64,000 nucleotides of DNA from Diogma glabrata (Eukaryota > Arthropoda > Insecta > Diptera > Cylindrotomidae): assembly GCA_963693315.1 (NCBI GenBank), contig OY856186.1:303062586-303126585 (forward strand). Direction: 5' to 3'. Shown here one piece after another: positions 11,111 through 23,269 of the stretch. A program made the position numbers and the translations under genes. Positions within the stretch are counted from its first letter, which is position 1; the number at the start of each line of letters is the position of its first letter. The notes beneath the pieces are model-generated. The model worked only from the letters and a program-made list of their open reading frames with translations. It made no database searches and was not told where the DNA came from.

Positions 11111-12355
11111 TGTTTGTAGTATAAAATATATCAAAAACAAAAATTTTTTTTCACAATTTCTGCGCCGGCACTGGGTAGAGAACACTTACAAAAATTACCT
11201 TGAACAGCCTTATTGAATAATTTCGAAATCGATTTCAATTAAACACTTACTTTATTTTTTTGGATTTTGGATGTAGTCGATAATCTGTTTAGCAGCTTTA
11301 ATGACCATAATGACCGGAACAAATTTTTAAATCGCTTGCTGCTCTTAGTTCCACTTTTCAAGGTATTAATGATCAATTGAGCATCACAACTGATTCTGTT
11401 GCACTTTACGAGCGCTTTCACGATATTTGATCTCTGTCGGTAGCAAAACGATGATTTTCAAATCAAACGCACCGTATAGCGCGTCTATATTTTCCATTTT
11501 ACTTAAAATATTGTCCTGTAGCCGACTTATTTTCAAAGTCTTGTACTGTTAGAATGAGTTCCAAAAGACCATCATTTTTAAAATAATGGATCGTTATTCT
11601 GATAAATGTTTTACTGTGTTAGCTCACTGTATTTCGGTGTAACAATATATTTAATACGTAAATTTGAGATGGATTTATGGAATTTTCCGCAAGACTGAAA
11701 ATAGTTTTTATTAGATTAGAAAATCTTTCTTCCACCCTGGCGGCTGAAAAAAATACATAAAACATAATTTATTGTGGTCTAAAGAACGCAAGCTGAAGCA
11801 AATTTTCTTTTTATTATCCAAACGTAGCTGAACCTGTTTCAATAATACTTTTAGAACACACTTACGTTTGGGCAAGTTAGACGCCTTAGTTGTTGTGTCT
11901 CAAAATCTTGCTCCTCTCTCTCGTATTCACTATACCTTCTCAATTATTGTCTTTCCCTAATATATTTCCCCAACAATCCCCGACAACACTACATTGAGGC
12001 GGACGTTTTGGACTTAGTTAATGTACTTAATAAAAATAAAATACGTCACGTCACATAAAATACGCCAAGGTGACATCTTAGGGGTGGTGGCGGATGAACT
12101 GTATTCAGTCAACGATAGCACCCTCAGTCTTAGCTGTGAAATAGTCCTTGATGATGAAACGCTATTGCTTCCTTGAAGAAACGAGCCTTCATATAACTAT
12201 GTGTGGGCTTTAATCTTCGAGAAAGACGGTGCGTCACAGGATCAAGGAATATGCAACCGGCTGGATTATTGGCAACTACATTTTTGTTTTGTTTCGGCAA
12301 ATTTTTGTAAAAATTTGTTATTTACTTTTTAATTTTCTTTTATTTTCTCTATTCT
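11111..12355. other. Unassigned AT-rich intergenic sequence
   Basis: No supportable gene is present. A 60-codon open frame at 11,239-11,421 (minus) has no recognisable motif. A more GC-rich patch at 12,060-12,260 could be old repeat debris. I recognise nothing here. Confidence 0.5.
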
Positions 12356-12575
12356 ATCATAAAATATTGCCCTATGTCATATTTTGTCAGTGATAGGATT
12401 TTTTGTTTAGTTATCCATTCTTTAACCAAAAATATAAAAAAACAAAAAAGAAAGATTTACGTCCATCAACACCTCTGAACGAATGTTGTTGTGGGACCTC
12501 GGTCTTAAAAAGTTTTTATGTGTTATTGTGACACATATTGCAATTCCTACTACACTGTATTTCTAAGAAAAAAAA
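12356..12575 (+). mobile_element. Internally deleted copy of the CR1/Jockey-type LINE
   Basis: 12,374-12,430 matches the reverse complement of the LINE 5' untranslated region at about 29,940-30,000 (CTATGTCATATTTT, GATAGGATTT, TTGTTTAGTTA). 12,455-12,570 matches the reverse complement of the 3' end of the same LINE at about 26,960-27,075 (TGTTGTTGTGGGACCT, TTGTGACACAT, GCAATTCCTAC). The whole ORF between is missing. It ends in an A-rich stretch, so this is a short 5'-plus-3' derivative. Confidence 0.75.
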
Positions 12576-12656
12576 ATTAATTTCTTCTAATCAAATCTTT
12601 ATATTTTTTTTTCATTGACTGTTATAAGGTTTTTGCAAATTGATGTTCTTGGGGAT

Positions 12657-13760
12657 TGTTGCAAACTTTTTTGTTGAAGCCGACAAGACAAGAACCTCTA
12701 ATTGCAGAGGTTTACATTTATAAGAAACGGATTAAAATGTTTTCACAGATTCTAAATTTTTGAAGTTTTTAAAAATATTAGTATCCAATCGGCTTGGATT
12801 TAAAAAACCAATTTTTTTTCTAGTATAAAACCTCTAGTTTCTTAACCATGTGTTGGATTTGGCTGATTTACGAACTTGTCCAAGATGTTTATAAAACACA
12901 TATTTTTACAAAAAAGTTTTTTGATCTGGCTCCACAAATGCGATCGTGAGAGTGCCGGTTGATTCAAACGCATTTTGTGTTTTACAAGCTTTTTTGTTGG
13001 AGCCGGTCACTAAGAAACGTCCAACTACAGAGGTCTATTTCTTGGAAGAAATTGATAAAAAAGGTTTTAAAGGTTCTAAATTTATGAAGGTTTTAAAAAT
13101 ATTAATTTTCAAACGGCCGTTATAACGGATCTAAAAAACAAACTTCTTTTCTAGTATAAAGCCTCTAGTTTCTTAACCATGTGTCGGATTTAGCTGATTT
13201 ACGAATTTGTCCAAGATATTAATAAAATACACGTTTTTAAAAAAGGTTTTTTGATCTGGTTCTACAAATGCGATCATGAGAGTGCCGGTTGTTTCAAAAA
13301 AAAATTTTTTTACAAACTTTTTTGTTGGAACCGCTTACTCAGGAACCTCTAACTGCAGAGGTCTATTTTTAGAATAAGTTGATAAAAAAAATTCCAAAAA
13401 TTCTAAATTTCTTACTTTGTTTAAAATATTAGTATCCAAACGGCCGTTATAACGGTTTTAAAAAATCAATTATTTTTAGAAGAAAGCCGGATTTTGCTGA
13501 TTCACGAACGTGTCCAAGATATTAATAGAACACACATGTACAGAATTTTTTTTTGATCTACCTCAACAAATGCGACCGAGAGAGTGCCGGTCGTTTTCGT
13601 TATGTCTCATATCCTTTATGTATATTATAATTTTTTTGTTTGTTTTCCGTCTCCGCTTATCATATATAGTTGTTTGGCACCAAAATTTTTCCGAAATTCC
13701 GAGATGAGGCACATTGCAATAGGTAGACTTTTATATGAAATCTATCTAAAATGATATAAC
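12657..13760. repeat. Second copy of the 329-bp tandem-repeat element (no insertions)
   Basis: Three units begin near 12,660, 12,985 and 13,313. The first has lost most of the AACGGCCGTT palindrome; the others keep it. The tail at 13,600-13,755 reads TTATGTCTCATATCCTTTATG, then CCGAAATTCCGAGATGAG and a small AATAGGTAGA/TCTATCTA hairpin. It has only a short TATGTATATTATAA where the first copy has the expanded (TA)n and RTE-1, so it serves as an empty-site control. Confidence 0.85.
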
Positions 13761-14249
13761 TTTTTAAGTAATAATCAAAGGTAATAATAAACAAGAATGA
13801 AGAACTTAAACTAGGGTTGCCACGTTTTAAATTTTCCGAAGGAGGTCACACTACCCCTAGACCCTCAAAACTCATAAACCCACCGGATTTTAGTCATTTC
13901 ATTTTTTAAGTTGGCAAATTAGTTTTTTTAAACAATTTAGACGTTTAAGTACGCAGCTTAATTTCAATGGAAAACAATTCCGTTTTGTATAAACTATAGT
14001 CCTTAAATATTCACTGTTCGCACACTTTTTCCTTTGTCTTTCCTCTGCCCATTCAAACCAGTATTAGTAATCAATTTTGCACCGGCTTTTCACTACGCAT
14101 TTTAATTCAAATTTATGTACGTAAAATATAATTTTAAGGAAGTTTTTTATTTCAATAAATATTTGTGTTAAAACATTTCCGAAAAATAGCAGTTTTATGA
14201 CAGTTGAGAATTCAACTTAAGTAAATAGAGTGATGATGAAGTTTCAACT
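13761..14249. other. Unassigned intergenic sequence with a possible TIR end
   Basis: No gene is supported. AGGGTTGCCACGTTTT...CCGAAGGAGG at 13,813-13,850 is roughly inverted relative to CTCCCGAAAAGTGGACATGTGGCAATCC at 15,368-15,397, which could mark the ends of an old DNA element around the SINE. The flanks do not prove it. Confidence 0.35.
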
Positions 14250-14254
14250 TCAAC

Positions 14255-14640
14255 TTTCAAAAAATCATCGCATTGGTGGCGAAGTGTATAGCCTGTCTGC
14301 CTTAAGGATTTGAACCCACTGACATTGATAAGGTTACGAGTTCGAATCCCAACCGAAACACGTAAGTGAGAAAAACAGTGTTTTTTCTTAGATAATTCCA
14401 TTTCCAACCATACCTTTGAATTGAAAAAAAATCAAATTGCTTCCTTAGTTACTTGAGTTCAATTGCTCACAAAAATCCCGGATAAATAAAATTCCCCAAA
14501 ATGTTGTCTAAATATACAAACGCATATATGACAATAATTCACCAAGTGTCGCTCATTGATTTCGCATGGATTGGGAGCAACCAATAATGAGTATACACTT
14601 GCGAATTAGAATGTTCACTGCACTGTACTGTCGCTGTATA
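14255..14640 (+). mobile_element. tRNA-derived SINE, copy 1
   Basis: The head contains an RNA polymerase III A-box-like TGGTGGCGAAGTGTATAGC (14,274-14,292) and a B-box-like GAGTTCGAATCCC (14,339-14,351), about 50 bp apart as in tRNA genes. The body continues to about 14,640. The same sequence occurs inverted at 22,165-22,490. The cloverleaf is degenerate, so it is a SINE and not a tRNA gene. Confidence 0.75.
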
Positions 14641-15985
14641 GACTGTTCACTGTACTGTCTAGAAATTTAATGGAAAAATCTCCAAACAACTGCTCACAAA
14701 AATCCCGAATAATTTGTGATAATTTTTTTAATTTATTATTATTATAGTATTTTATTTCATTAAATAAATGTAATGTAATGCAAAAATTTGTGATGTTTGC
14801 AATCAACTTTTTATATATGACCAAACTAGAGATTGACACTGACTTAATTAAGGTTTAAATAAAATTTAATAGAGGAAGTTTCAATGTTATTTAATTTTTA
14901 TTACAAAAACACCTAGGTAACTGCCTAGTGGGTTATGAAATAATAAATAGTTTGATAGTGTTATGACAACAACTGTCAAGAAGACCAATCACAAGCAAAA
15001 ACTAATTACATGAATAATGAGCTCCATACAACGTTACAACTTTTTGATTCGATGTTTTTGATTTTTTCTCAGATCTATGTAAATAACATAAAAGAATGAA
15101 GAAACACAAACCATAATATGTACATGCAACCACCTTAGAGAGCTTTAATAGTTAGCGTTAATTTATTTTAATTCAAATTTACTGGAAAAAATTAAAGGAA
15201 TTAAAAATATGCTAAAACTTAATAGTTTCGATAAAATAATAATTTATTTTAATTTTTTTATATCATTTACATTAAATTACGAAATTATGTGACTTTTTTC
15301 GTAAAGGATGACATTTTGTTCGTAAAGGTGAACGGAGGACATTATTGCTCCAAAGGAGGACTGTCCTCCCGAAAAGTGGACATGTGGCAATCCTTACTTA
15401 GACAGAAAAAAAAGTATAGAATGGAAATATGTAGAAGTAAAATAAAAAATTGGTTTATAATTTCCTTCACTGCGGTTATAACTCGTTTGAAGCAATTACT
15501 ATCAATCTATTTAATAATTTCAACTGGTGACTTAAAATTTAATAAAATGCGAAACCATCAGTTTCAATTAATTAAACAATTATTTATAAACAAAACAAAG
15601 TTGTTGTAACACATGCACAAAAGATATTCAATTTTGTTCTAACATCAAATAATCGAAAAATATATATTTCGCACATATGCCTTCAAAATATTTTTCATTC
15701 TTCGAAATAGTATTTGTCGCATGCGAAAATATTTTTTGCATCCGAAAAAAATATGTCAATCATCAAAACAAGCACACAAAATATTTTTTGAGTTTGGCAG
15801 TATATTTATAAACCAAGAACGCCTCTTGATATGATATTTGGAACTTTAAATTGTTGCAAAGCTGTATGTCAATGACACATTACATACAGTAATAAGAAGT
15901 TGAAATCAATAATTTAACTATTGCAATAATATTAATAATTTAACTACCTTAACACATAGTAAAAACAACCTAAACACAACCTAAC
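14641..15985. other. Unassigned AT-rich sequence
   Basis: No gene can be supported. A 106-codon open frame at 15,289-15,609 (plus) overlaps a TIR-like stretch and has no recognised domain, so I do not call it. Confidence 0.5.
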
Positions 15986-15989
15986 ACAA

Positions 15990-16715
15990 TCTGACTAGAG
16001 ATTATTCTCGAGAATTCTTTTTCTCGATTTCTCAAGAATTCCCTATAGATTTTTATTTCTCATTTCTCAAGAAATTTTGTTTTATTTCTCGAGAATTTGA
16101 AAAAAGTTAAAGACAAACAAAAATCACTCATTAAATTTTTTAAACCTTAAATTTAAATTTTGTAAAACTTACTAAGCTTTTCTTGCAGACACTTGAAGAC
16201 TTAATTTAATCGATTAGTTTTATATGGGTGACCTAAGAGTGGACCAAAGTTTATTCAAATAGTACAGTTGGTTTAATTACACCCCCAATAGAAATTGTGT
16301 ATCGCAACACTCTGTAAAAACCGAGAAAAAAAACTGTTTCCTCTATTTGATTTCAAAATTCGGAAGAATAGTTTGTTTACTTTGATAGAGTATTTTTACA
16401 GGACTTGTTTTCCATACAGAAAATGATTTGACTGTCAAGAAACTTTAACAAAGCGTCCGCTGATTTAAACAGAAACATCTCTCAATTCTAGTAACTTAAA
16501 AAAATTCCAGATAGCTATTGATATTTTGGCAGTTATAATTAGAGAATAGGGTTTATGAGGAGTTATTGGGTTAGAAAATTATTTTTTAATTAAAGAAAAT
16601 TAATAAAGAATTATCTCGAGAATTCTTGAGAATTCTCGAGAAACAGATTTCCCTTCTCAATTTTTCCCGAGAAACAGAAAATGTCGCGAAAAGCGTATCT
16701 CTAAATCTGACTTGC
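15990..16715. repeat. Inverted-repeat element rich in TTCTCGAGAA palindromes
   Basis: The left end (CTAGAGATTATTCTCGAGAATTC, then further TTCTCGATTTCTC copies to 16,095) and the right end (TCTCGAGAATTCTTGAGAATTC to ...GCGTATCTCTAAATC, 16,612-16,710) are inverted relative to each other and packed with TTCTCGAGAATTC-like dyads. The ~500-bp middle has no ORF. It looks like a MITE or foldback element. The family is not recognised. Confidence 0.5.
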
Positions 16716-17110
16716 AAGAAATAACAATTATTTTGAGTTTTTAAAATACAAACCAGCTGTCAAGAAGGTGGATGACTTTGTTTTTTAAAATTTCGAAATT
16801 GTTTGTATAACTGGATTGCTATTTTTAAATTTTGAAAATTTATTTATATTATAATATTATTTATTTAAACTATTTGTTTGACTAAATCAAAATCTTTGAT
16901 CGATTTTATAAAATCAATTTTAATTCTAGCAGTTTAGTACAATGATGGGTAGTGGGTAGTGAAATCCGAAATTCTACGTCCACGCCGTGCTACCTGGGTA
17001 ATGCTAACAGAATTAGGTTGGTGTAGTTGAGAGGGGCAGAGTAAATACTGCTTATACTCAATGATTCTGCACCATGGCGAGTCATTGGCGCCACAAAACC
17101 AATGCAACTC

Positions 17111-17272
17111 AAGCGTCTGTTCTCCATGTTAGGGGCGGCTTGGAGCGGGCGTCTGTCTTGGATCAAGCGGCTCGCTATATAAACGTGTAGCAAGCGTCTG
17201 TTCTCCATGTTAGGGGCGGTTTGTAGCGGGCGTCTGTCTTGGATCAAGCGGCTCGCTATATAAACATGTAAA
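17111..17272 (+). promoter_or_regulatory. Two 81-bp TATA-bearing 5' monomers of RTE-2
   Basis: Direct repeats 17,111-17,191 and 17,192-17,272 start AAGCGTCTGTTCTCCATG and each end with GCTCGCTATATAAAC, a good TATA-box match. Their base composition is much more GC-rich than the surroundings. Tandem promoter monomers in a LINE 5' UTR are known from mouse L1; here the promoter role is inferred from position and the TATA box. Confidence 0.65.
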
Positions 17273-17429
17273 AAGGTTGTTTCTGGTGACCTTAAGATGC
17301 AGAACGAACCCATTCACGAAAATTTGGGTTGGGCGAAGGGCTAACACCCCATTTCCGTAAAAAACTACTAGAAGACCAGGAGATCTACTGAAACTTACAA
17401 ACCAAATCAATAGCTATACACTGGATATA

Positions 17430-20243
17430 GTGGCGTTACAAGAACTAAGACGGCCAGGGAGTGGAATCCACGAAACAGCCAAGGGATACCCTCTCTACTA
17501 TTGCGGTCATGAAAACGGAGGAGAATTTGGAGTTGGCTTTCTCACACATCGTCGCGTGAATCAACATGTTATCGACTTTCGCCCAATTAATATGCGGATA
17601 TGCACAATGAGAATCCGCACGCAAAAATTTAATGTAACGATCATCAATGTTCATGCACCTACTGAAGACAAAGCAGATGACATTAAAGACCTGTTCTTTC
17701 TAGAACTCGAAGAAGTCATCAATAACATCCCGCGGCACGATATAAAAATCGTGGTAGGTGACTTCAATGCGCAAATTGGTAGAAGTGCAGAACTTAAAAC
17801 ACATGTCGGCCCTAACAGCTTGCATCATGCTAGTAACAATAACGGCTTTCGCACAGCTGAACTGGCTATGATGTATGATCTAGTAATTTCTAGCACTTTC
17901 TTTCCTCATAAGAGAATCCACAAGGCAACGTGGAAATCAAATGATGGAAGAACTGAAAATCAAATCGATCACGTCATGATTTCTAAGAGACACTCTACAA
18001 GTGTAACTGACGTTCGATCATACAGAGGTGCTGATATGGACACCGATCATATGCTTGTCATCTTTAAGTATAAGTGCAAATTATCATCTACATTTAATAG
18101 GCAAGCAAAAAAGACCGTGCGCTGGAATGTCGAAGCATTTAAACACCTGGAAACACTGAATAGATATCAGGAAATTGTAACGCAAAACATAGAAGAGCAT
18201 GACATCCCATCTGAGATGCCATTAAACATACAAGAAGAATGGCAAACGCTTCAACCAACCATCATATCCGCAGCACAAACTACAATCGGAAAACGACCAC
18301 CGAAATCACGTAACGAATGGTTCGATCACGAGTGCCGCGAAAGCATTGAGCACAAACAAAAACTGCGAGAAAAATGGTTAACAAGAAACACCCGAAGCTC
18401 CCAAACTGATTATCTATGCGCCAGAAAAGCCTCAGCAAAACTCCTACGGAAAAAGAAACGCGAACACATGAAGAGCTGTATCGAAAACATCAACCAACAT
18501 GCGGCTAATGGAAATTCGAAAGAGTGTTTTGCCAATGCGCGGAATCTGACCAAAGATTTCCACCCAAGATCTACAGCCATCAAAAATGGAAACAACGAGC
18601 TTACAACAAGTGAACGGGATGTGCTGGAAGTATGGCGATCCCACTTTCAAGACCTACTGAATAGGACGAACGAAGTTCATCCTATTCGAGCAATTGCTCC
18701 GTCAAGTGAGGAGATTTTTGTCCCTTACCCAACAATAGAAGAAGTAGAAGCTGCCATCAAAAAATTAAAAAATGGCAAATCACCAGGTATCGATGGAATC
18801 CCTGCAGAACTACTTAAGAATGGAGGAGCAGCTCTGGTCTCACGTATATATGATCTGATTCTTGCAATCTGGGACCAAGAAGAACTACCTGCTGAATGGA
18901 AAACAGCTCTCATTGTTCCGCTACATAAAAAAGGTGACCGCCTAAAGTGTGCAAATTATCGTGGAATCGCACTGTTGAACACTGCATATAAAATACTAGC
19001 TAATGTCGTACTCGCTCGGCTCATCCCGTTTGCCGAATCTATCATCGGCGACTATCAGTGTGGTTTTCGTCCCAACCGTTCAACCACAGATCAATGTTTT
19101 ACCTTAAGGATGATTCTGGAAAAATGTTGGGAGTACAACATCAGCATTCACCAGCTCTACGTTGATTTCAAGCAAGCATATGATAGCATCATCCGCGACA
19201 ACCTCTGGTCTGCACTCATATGCCTTGGTATTCCAGAGAAACTTGTTTCTCTGTGCAAACTCACAACATCGGGATCAAACTGTAGAATAGTTATCGAAGG
19301 GTCAGTTTCTGACTCTTTTGATATAACATCAGGTGTTCAACAAGGTGATGCACTCGCACCCGTACTATTTAATTTGGCGCTTGAGTACGCGATAAGAAAA
19401 AGCCGCATTGAGACACAAAACTGTATATTTAACAAATCTAGTCAAATTCTTGGCTATGCAGATGATATTGTGCTTCTCGGACGTAGAACAAGCGATATCA
19501 AGGATAGTCTCTCTCAGCTTGAAAGAAATGCTAAACGACTTGGATTATGCACTAAAACCGGCAAGACTAAACTTTTAACAACATCCAGGAATATACCTCC
19601 CGGCAATCTGAATACTGGCGACTATGAAGTGGAACGTGTAGAAAACTTCAAATACCTCGGGTCTGTAATAACATCGTCAAATGACATGCAGGCAGATATT
19701 AAAGCTCGTGTTTCAGCCGCATACAGAGTTTTCTACGCATACTCAAAACTTTTGCGATCTAAACATCTTTCGCAGTCGTGCAAACTCACACTTTACAAAG
19801 CATTAATTCGACCTGTGCTTACCTTTGGAAGCGAAAGCTGGACACTGACTTCCTCCGATTGTAGAATTTTATCAACATTCGAGAGGAAAGTCATACGAAC
19901 AATTTATGGTCCATGTAAAGTTGCTGAAAATCAGTATAGAATCCGAATGAATCATGAAATCAGACAGCTTCTTGGAGGCTGCTATGTAATCGGATTCATT
20001 AAATCTAACCGGATTAGATGGTTTGGTCATGTAGAAAGGGCACCATTAGATAGAATGATTAAAAAAGCGTCCCAACAACAACCAGCTGGTGTTCGTCGAA
20101 GAGGAAGACCTAGACAACGCTGGCGTGATGACATCATCCAAGACCTTCGTGATATAGGATGTCGAAACTGGGGTCAACTGGTCATGGAACGAGACGATTG
20201 AAAGCTGATTGCACAGACGGCAAAATCCCTCCATGGGATGTAA
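17430..20243 (+). pseudogene. RTE-2 endonuclease-reverse transcriptase ORF, nearly intact
   Basis: The APE endonuclease part has ALQELRRPG, VNVHAPTED-like text, GDFNAQIG, NQIDHVMIS and DTDHMLV. The RT has YRGIALLNTAYK, YVDFKQAYDS, VQQGDALAPVLF and catalytic YADDIVLLG, followed by FKYLGS and the C-terminal RIRWFGHV region. It parallels RTE-1 throughout. Two defects are visible. The frame is closed by a TAA about 70 bp upstream of 17,430, so the TWNVR-like N-terminus seen in RTE-1 is lost. A TGA at 20,199-20,201 stands where Trp is expected; 14 codons later the frame reaches the probable original TAA at 20,241-20,243, after SLHGM. The first codon in the open frame is not ATG. The catalytic core is complete. 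Confidence 0.88.
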
Positions 20244-20277
20244 ACGCCAGAGAGAGAGAGAGAGAGTTTAGTACAAT

Positions 20278-20924
20278 TTAGCAGCGAACTGGAATCTACC
20301 TATTATTTTTATACATAATTTAATTTAAACTTACCTTAGTTTATATTTATTTAAATATCTTAAATTTGTTTATAAATTTGTAAAATAAATTATATAATCA
20401 ACTATTATATAAATATATAATAAATTTTGTGCATTTGTTACAAACATTTCTGTGTATTACTAGAACGAACTGCGATTTAAATCGCGGGTGATTGCTGAAC
20501 TCTGAAAACTACACTCTTGTTTGAGAAAAGGCGTTCGCAATATAGTAAAACAATCTACTATTTACGAATAATTTTATATCGCATTATTCGTACGAAGAAA
20601 AATTAAAAGAAAGCTCGTAAAACAAACTGAAACGTGTCTTTGGCTTTGGGTGTGGTTTAAAAAAATAAACGTTTTGTTATGTCTCTTGGTAAAGATTTAA
20701 AATCTTAAAACTTTTCTACATTGGGCTTCAAGATTTAATGGTTTAGTTTATAAGCTGATGCATAATTTTAAGCAAGACTTTTATTTTAAATTTTGTCTGA
20801 TTGTAGGTATATGTACTTTTGTTTTCCACGGGCGCATATGCAAAATAGTATATAAGAGAAGGTGTCCTAGTACGAAATTATCCAGCCTAGATCATAATAG
20901 CGTATACTTGAACAAAACGCTTGT
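20278..20924. other. Unassigned AT-rich sequence
   Basis: I see no gene or clear repeat here. It separates RTE-2 from the decayed RTE copy. Confidence 0.5.
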
Positions 20925-21825
20925 CAGATAGCACCACTCTCAAGTGATTTAAATGTCTCACTCATAACTTCGGACGAGGATGGCAACAGCATTAACGTAA
21001 GCGACAAACTATGCTGAGTTTATTGAACAGATAGTGTTCTTCGTCGGTAGTTTTTTTTCGACGGCACACATATTCAAAGGTTGGATTAAAAAGTATAGAA
21101 GTGATAGCAGCACCTTGTCTTAAGCCGGCGCTGACTTAAAAAACTTTGATATTTCGTACACAACATACAGTGATACCAGTAATACCAGTTAATCAGAGAT
21201 ACCCATTTGGTACTAGAGCAGACCATATAGTCTCCCGTTCTAAAGAGTTGTAGTCCTGCCTGAAATCAAGGAAAAGTTGGTACACAGGTATGCGATTACC
21301 TTTTTACCACACACTGTGGTAATTTCGCAATTTCGGATGTTAATTTGTCCATACCAGTTGCTTTATTTCGTTTTAACTTTGACAGTTTCGCATCCACTGT
21401 CGCGTTTGTAGGTAAGTCTACATGCATTTTTGACTAACGAATAAGCTTTGCTTGTCACTCGACTTGCTACTGGTCACTTATGTTGAGAAGATTTGAAAAT
21501 AAGCAGTCCCAAGCATCTAAAACTAAGATCTACTTGTAGCTCCCCATCTTCATTTGAATAGTAGTGGATCTAGTTTGAGGTCCCTTCCATAAAGCTTTAA
21601 CCTTTAACCAAAAAGTTGCACGGTTGATGTTCCTTATTGAAGCTTTCAATTTTCTCACATTTTCTCTACCACCATTCTCTCTTTGTTCGTCTACTTAGCT
21701 TTGTAACCTTGTAATTTTAGCTTGTTTTGCCAATTGATGGTTCTCCTTCGTGGACCTACGTGGGCTTTGTCTTTGTAGACACTGCAAATAGTAATCTCTT
21801 TTGTATTGAATAGCGTCGAGACATC
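20925..21825 (-). pseudogene. Decayed RTE copy, RT part
   Basis: The plus strand follows RTE-1 from about 8670 to 9880 with many indels: AGCACCACTCTCAAG, CAAGGTGCTGCTATC-type text around the QGDA motif, and TTGTATTGAATAGCGTC at the end. The catalytic region is damaged. It is coded on the minus strand. It is the oldest layer of the nest and continues at 25,656 and 41,115. Confidence 0.8.
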
Positions 21826-22164
21826 CAGGGCAGGTGCAAGATATTTTTGCGCTGTGTTCAAACATGAGAAATGCGCCCCCAGGACTTAAGAGTTATCTCA
21901 AAATTGTTGTGGCTTATCTTATAGTATTTTAAAATTTGTTGCATACCATTTATAATATTTGTTTTTAAATTTGTTCTTCATCAATTGAATTAAAATACTT
22001 TGTTTATTATTAAATATCTACATAGTTTAGACTAGGCCCATCTTCAGGATCATAAAACTATCAAAAATATTCAAATTATTACTGTTAGTTTTATTATCCA
22101 TGGCATTTGACATATTTCGTTTTGTATTTTAAAATGTACTATTGTGTGAATTCATAGAATGTGT

Positions 22165-22490
22165 AATATTTCTATCACAGTCAACATTCTAAGTCACGAG
22201 TGTATAGTCATTATTGATTGTTTTCCAATCAATGCGAAAATTAATGATCGACACTTGGTCAATTATTGTCATACATGCACGCTTGCATATTTGCCAACAT
22301 TTTGGGGAATTACATTTATTCAGGATTTTGTGAGCAATTAAACTCAAGTAACTATGGAATTAATTTTAATTTTTCCAATTCAAAGGTCTGGTTGGAAATA
22401 TCTCAGAAAAAAACTCAGTTTTTCTCTTTTATACGTGTTTCGGTTAGGATTCGAACTCGTAACCTCATCAGTGCCAAACTTACACATTAC
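22165..22490 (-). mobile_element. tRNA-derived SINE, copy 2
   Basis: This is the reverse complement of the SINE at 14,255-14,640: GTTAGGATTCGAACTCGTAACC is the inverted B-box region, and the body down to the GACTATACACTCG-type end near 22,170 matches. The A-box end has been lost near 22,490. It lies inside the hAT-like element. Confidence 0.72.
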
Positions 22491-23265
22491 GCATTTTAAG
22501 GAAATATTTTATTCAAACATATTAGGCTTTTAAATTTATATGTAACAATTATTATTTCTTTTATTTGTTTTGAAAATATAAATATGCAAATTGTAAACAG
22601 TACCACCCAGCTAGAATGCAAACACTATACTAAAAATTAGATGCTGCACTCAAAATGTCTAGTTACTCTTCCATAGATATTTATTCAATGACTTAACATA
22701 AAAAGTAGCACTTCAGCTCCTAATTAAATAATATACTATTTGCTTTCCAATAATTTTCTTTAATTTGGTTTTTATTGCATGGACCTAATTTTTACTATTT
22801 CATTCATTACTTTTTAAATTTATCAATTACCAAAAAAAATTGTCTAGTTTTCTTTTCCATAGAATTTTAATATTTACTATCCATACTCAACATAAAAAAA
22901 TATACACATTCAAAATATCATATATACACAATCATAAACATGATAAAACTCCTATAACTGATTTTGTTATTCTATTTTCAAAACTGTGCACACGTTTAAT
23001 GTATCTGTGAATAGCTTTATTCAAAATTTCGTTAATACATACTTGTAGAAAATAATATTTTGCTGCACAGAATTTCAAAACTGTTCAGACATTTTATGGT
23101 ATATGTGCATTATATTTCAAAACATTGCAGCAATCAATAGTATGGGTAATATTTTGTGAACAAAAATTAAAAATGAACGGTAGCAGTACTAATACTTTTG
23201 TCTGTTTCGTTTCCTTATTTTTAATTTGTGTGTATTGAGATTTAAAGTTCAAAAGAGAATACATG
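22491..23265. other. AT-rich interior of the hAT-like element
   Basis: I find no ORF with recognisable content and no clear internal repeat. Confidence 0.5.
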
Positions 23266-23269
23266 TTTT

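Larger units (their letters stand above)
16944..20264 (+). mobile_element. RTE-2: full-length RTE-like LINE with target-site duplication
   Basis: The direct repeat AGTTTAGTACAAT flanks the element at 16,931-16,943 and 20,265-20,277; its first AG could belong to the 3' repeat. Between them lie a ~410-bp 5' region with two 81-bp monomers, a ~940-codon ORF, and a very short 3' tail ending in (GA)n, as expected for RTE-like elements. The long clean duplication indicates a full-length, fairly recent insertion. Confidence 0.88.

Noticed and set aside
14274..14351. A tRNA gene
   Set aside because: A- and B-box-like motifs exist but the cloverleaf is degenerate and the sequence is repeated as a SINE.
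13813..15400. A DNA transposon bounded by GGTTGCCAC / GTGGCAATCC
   Set aside because: The inverted pair is suggestive but imperfect and no convincing target duplication is seen; left as a note only.
15289..15609. 106-codon ORF on the plus strand
   Set aside because: It starts within a TIR-like repeat stretch, has no domain or homologous-looking motif, and is AT-rich; likely chance.
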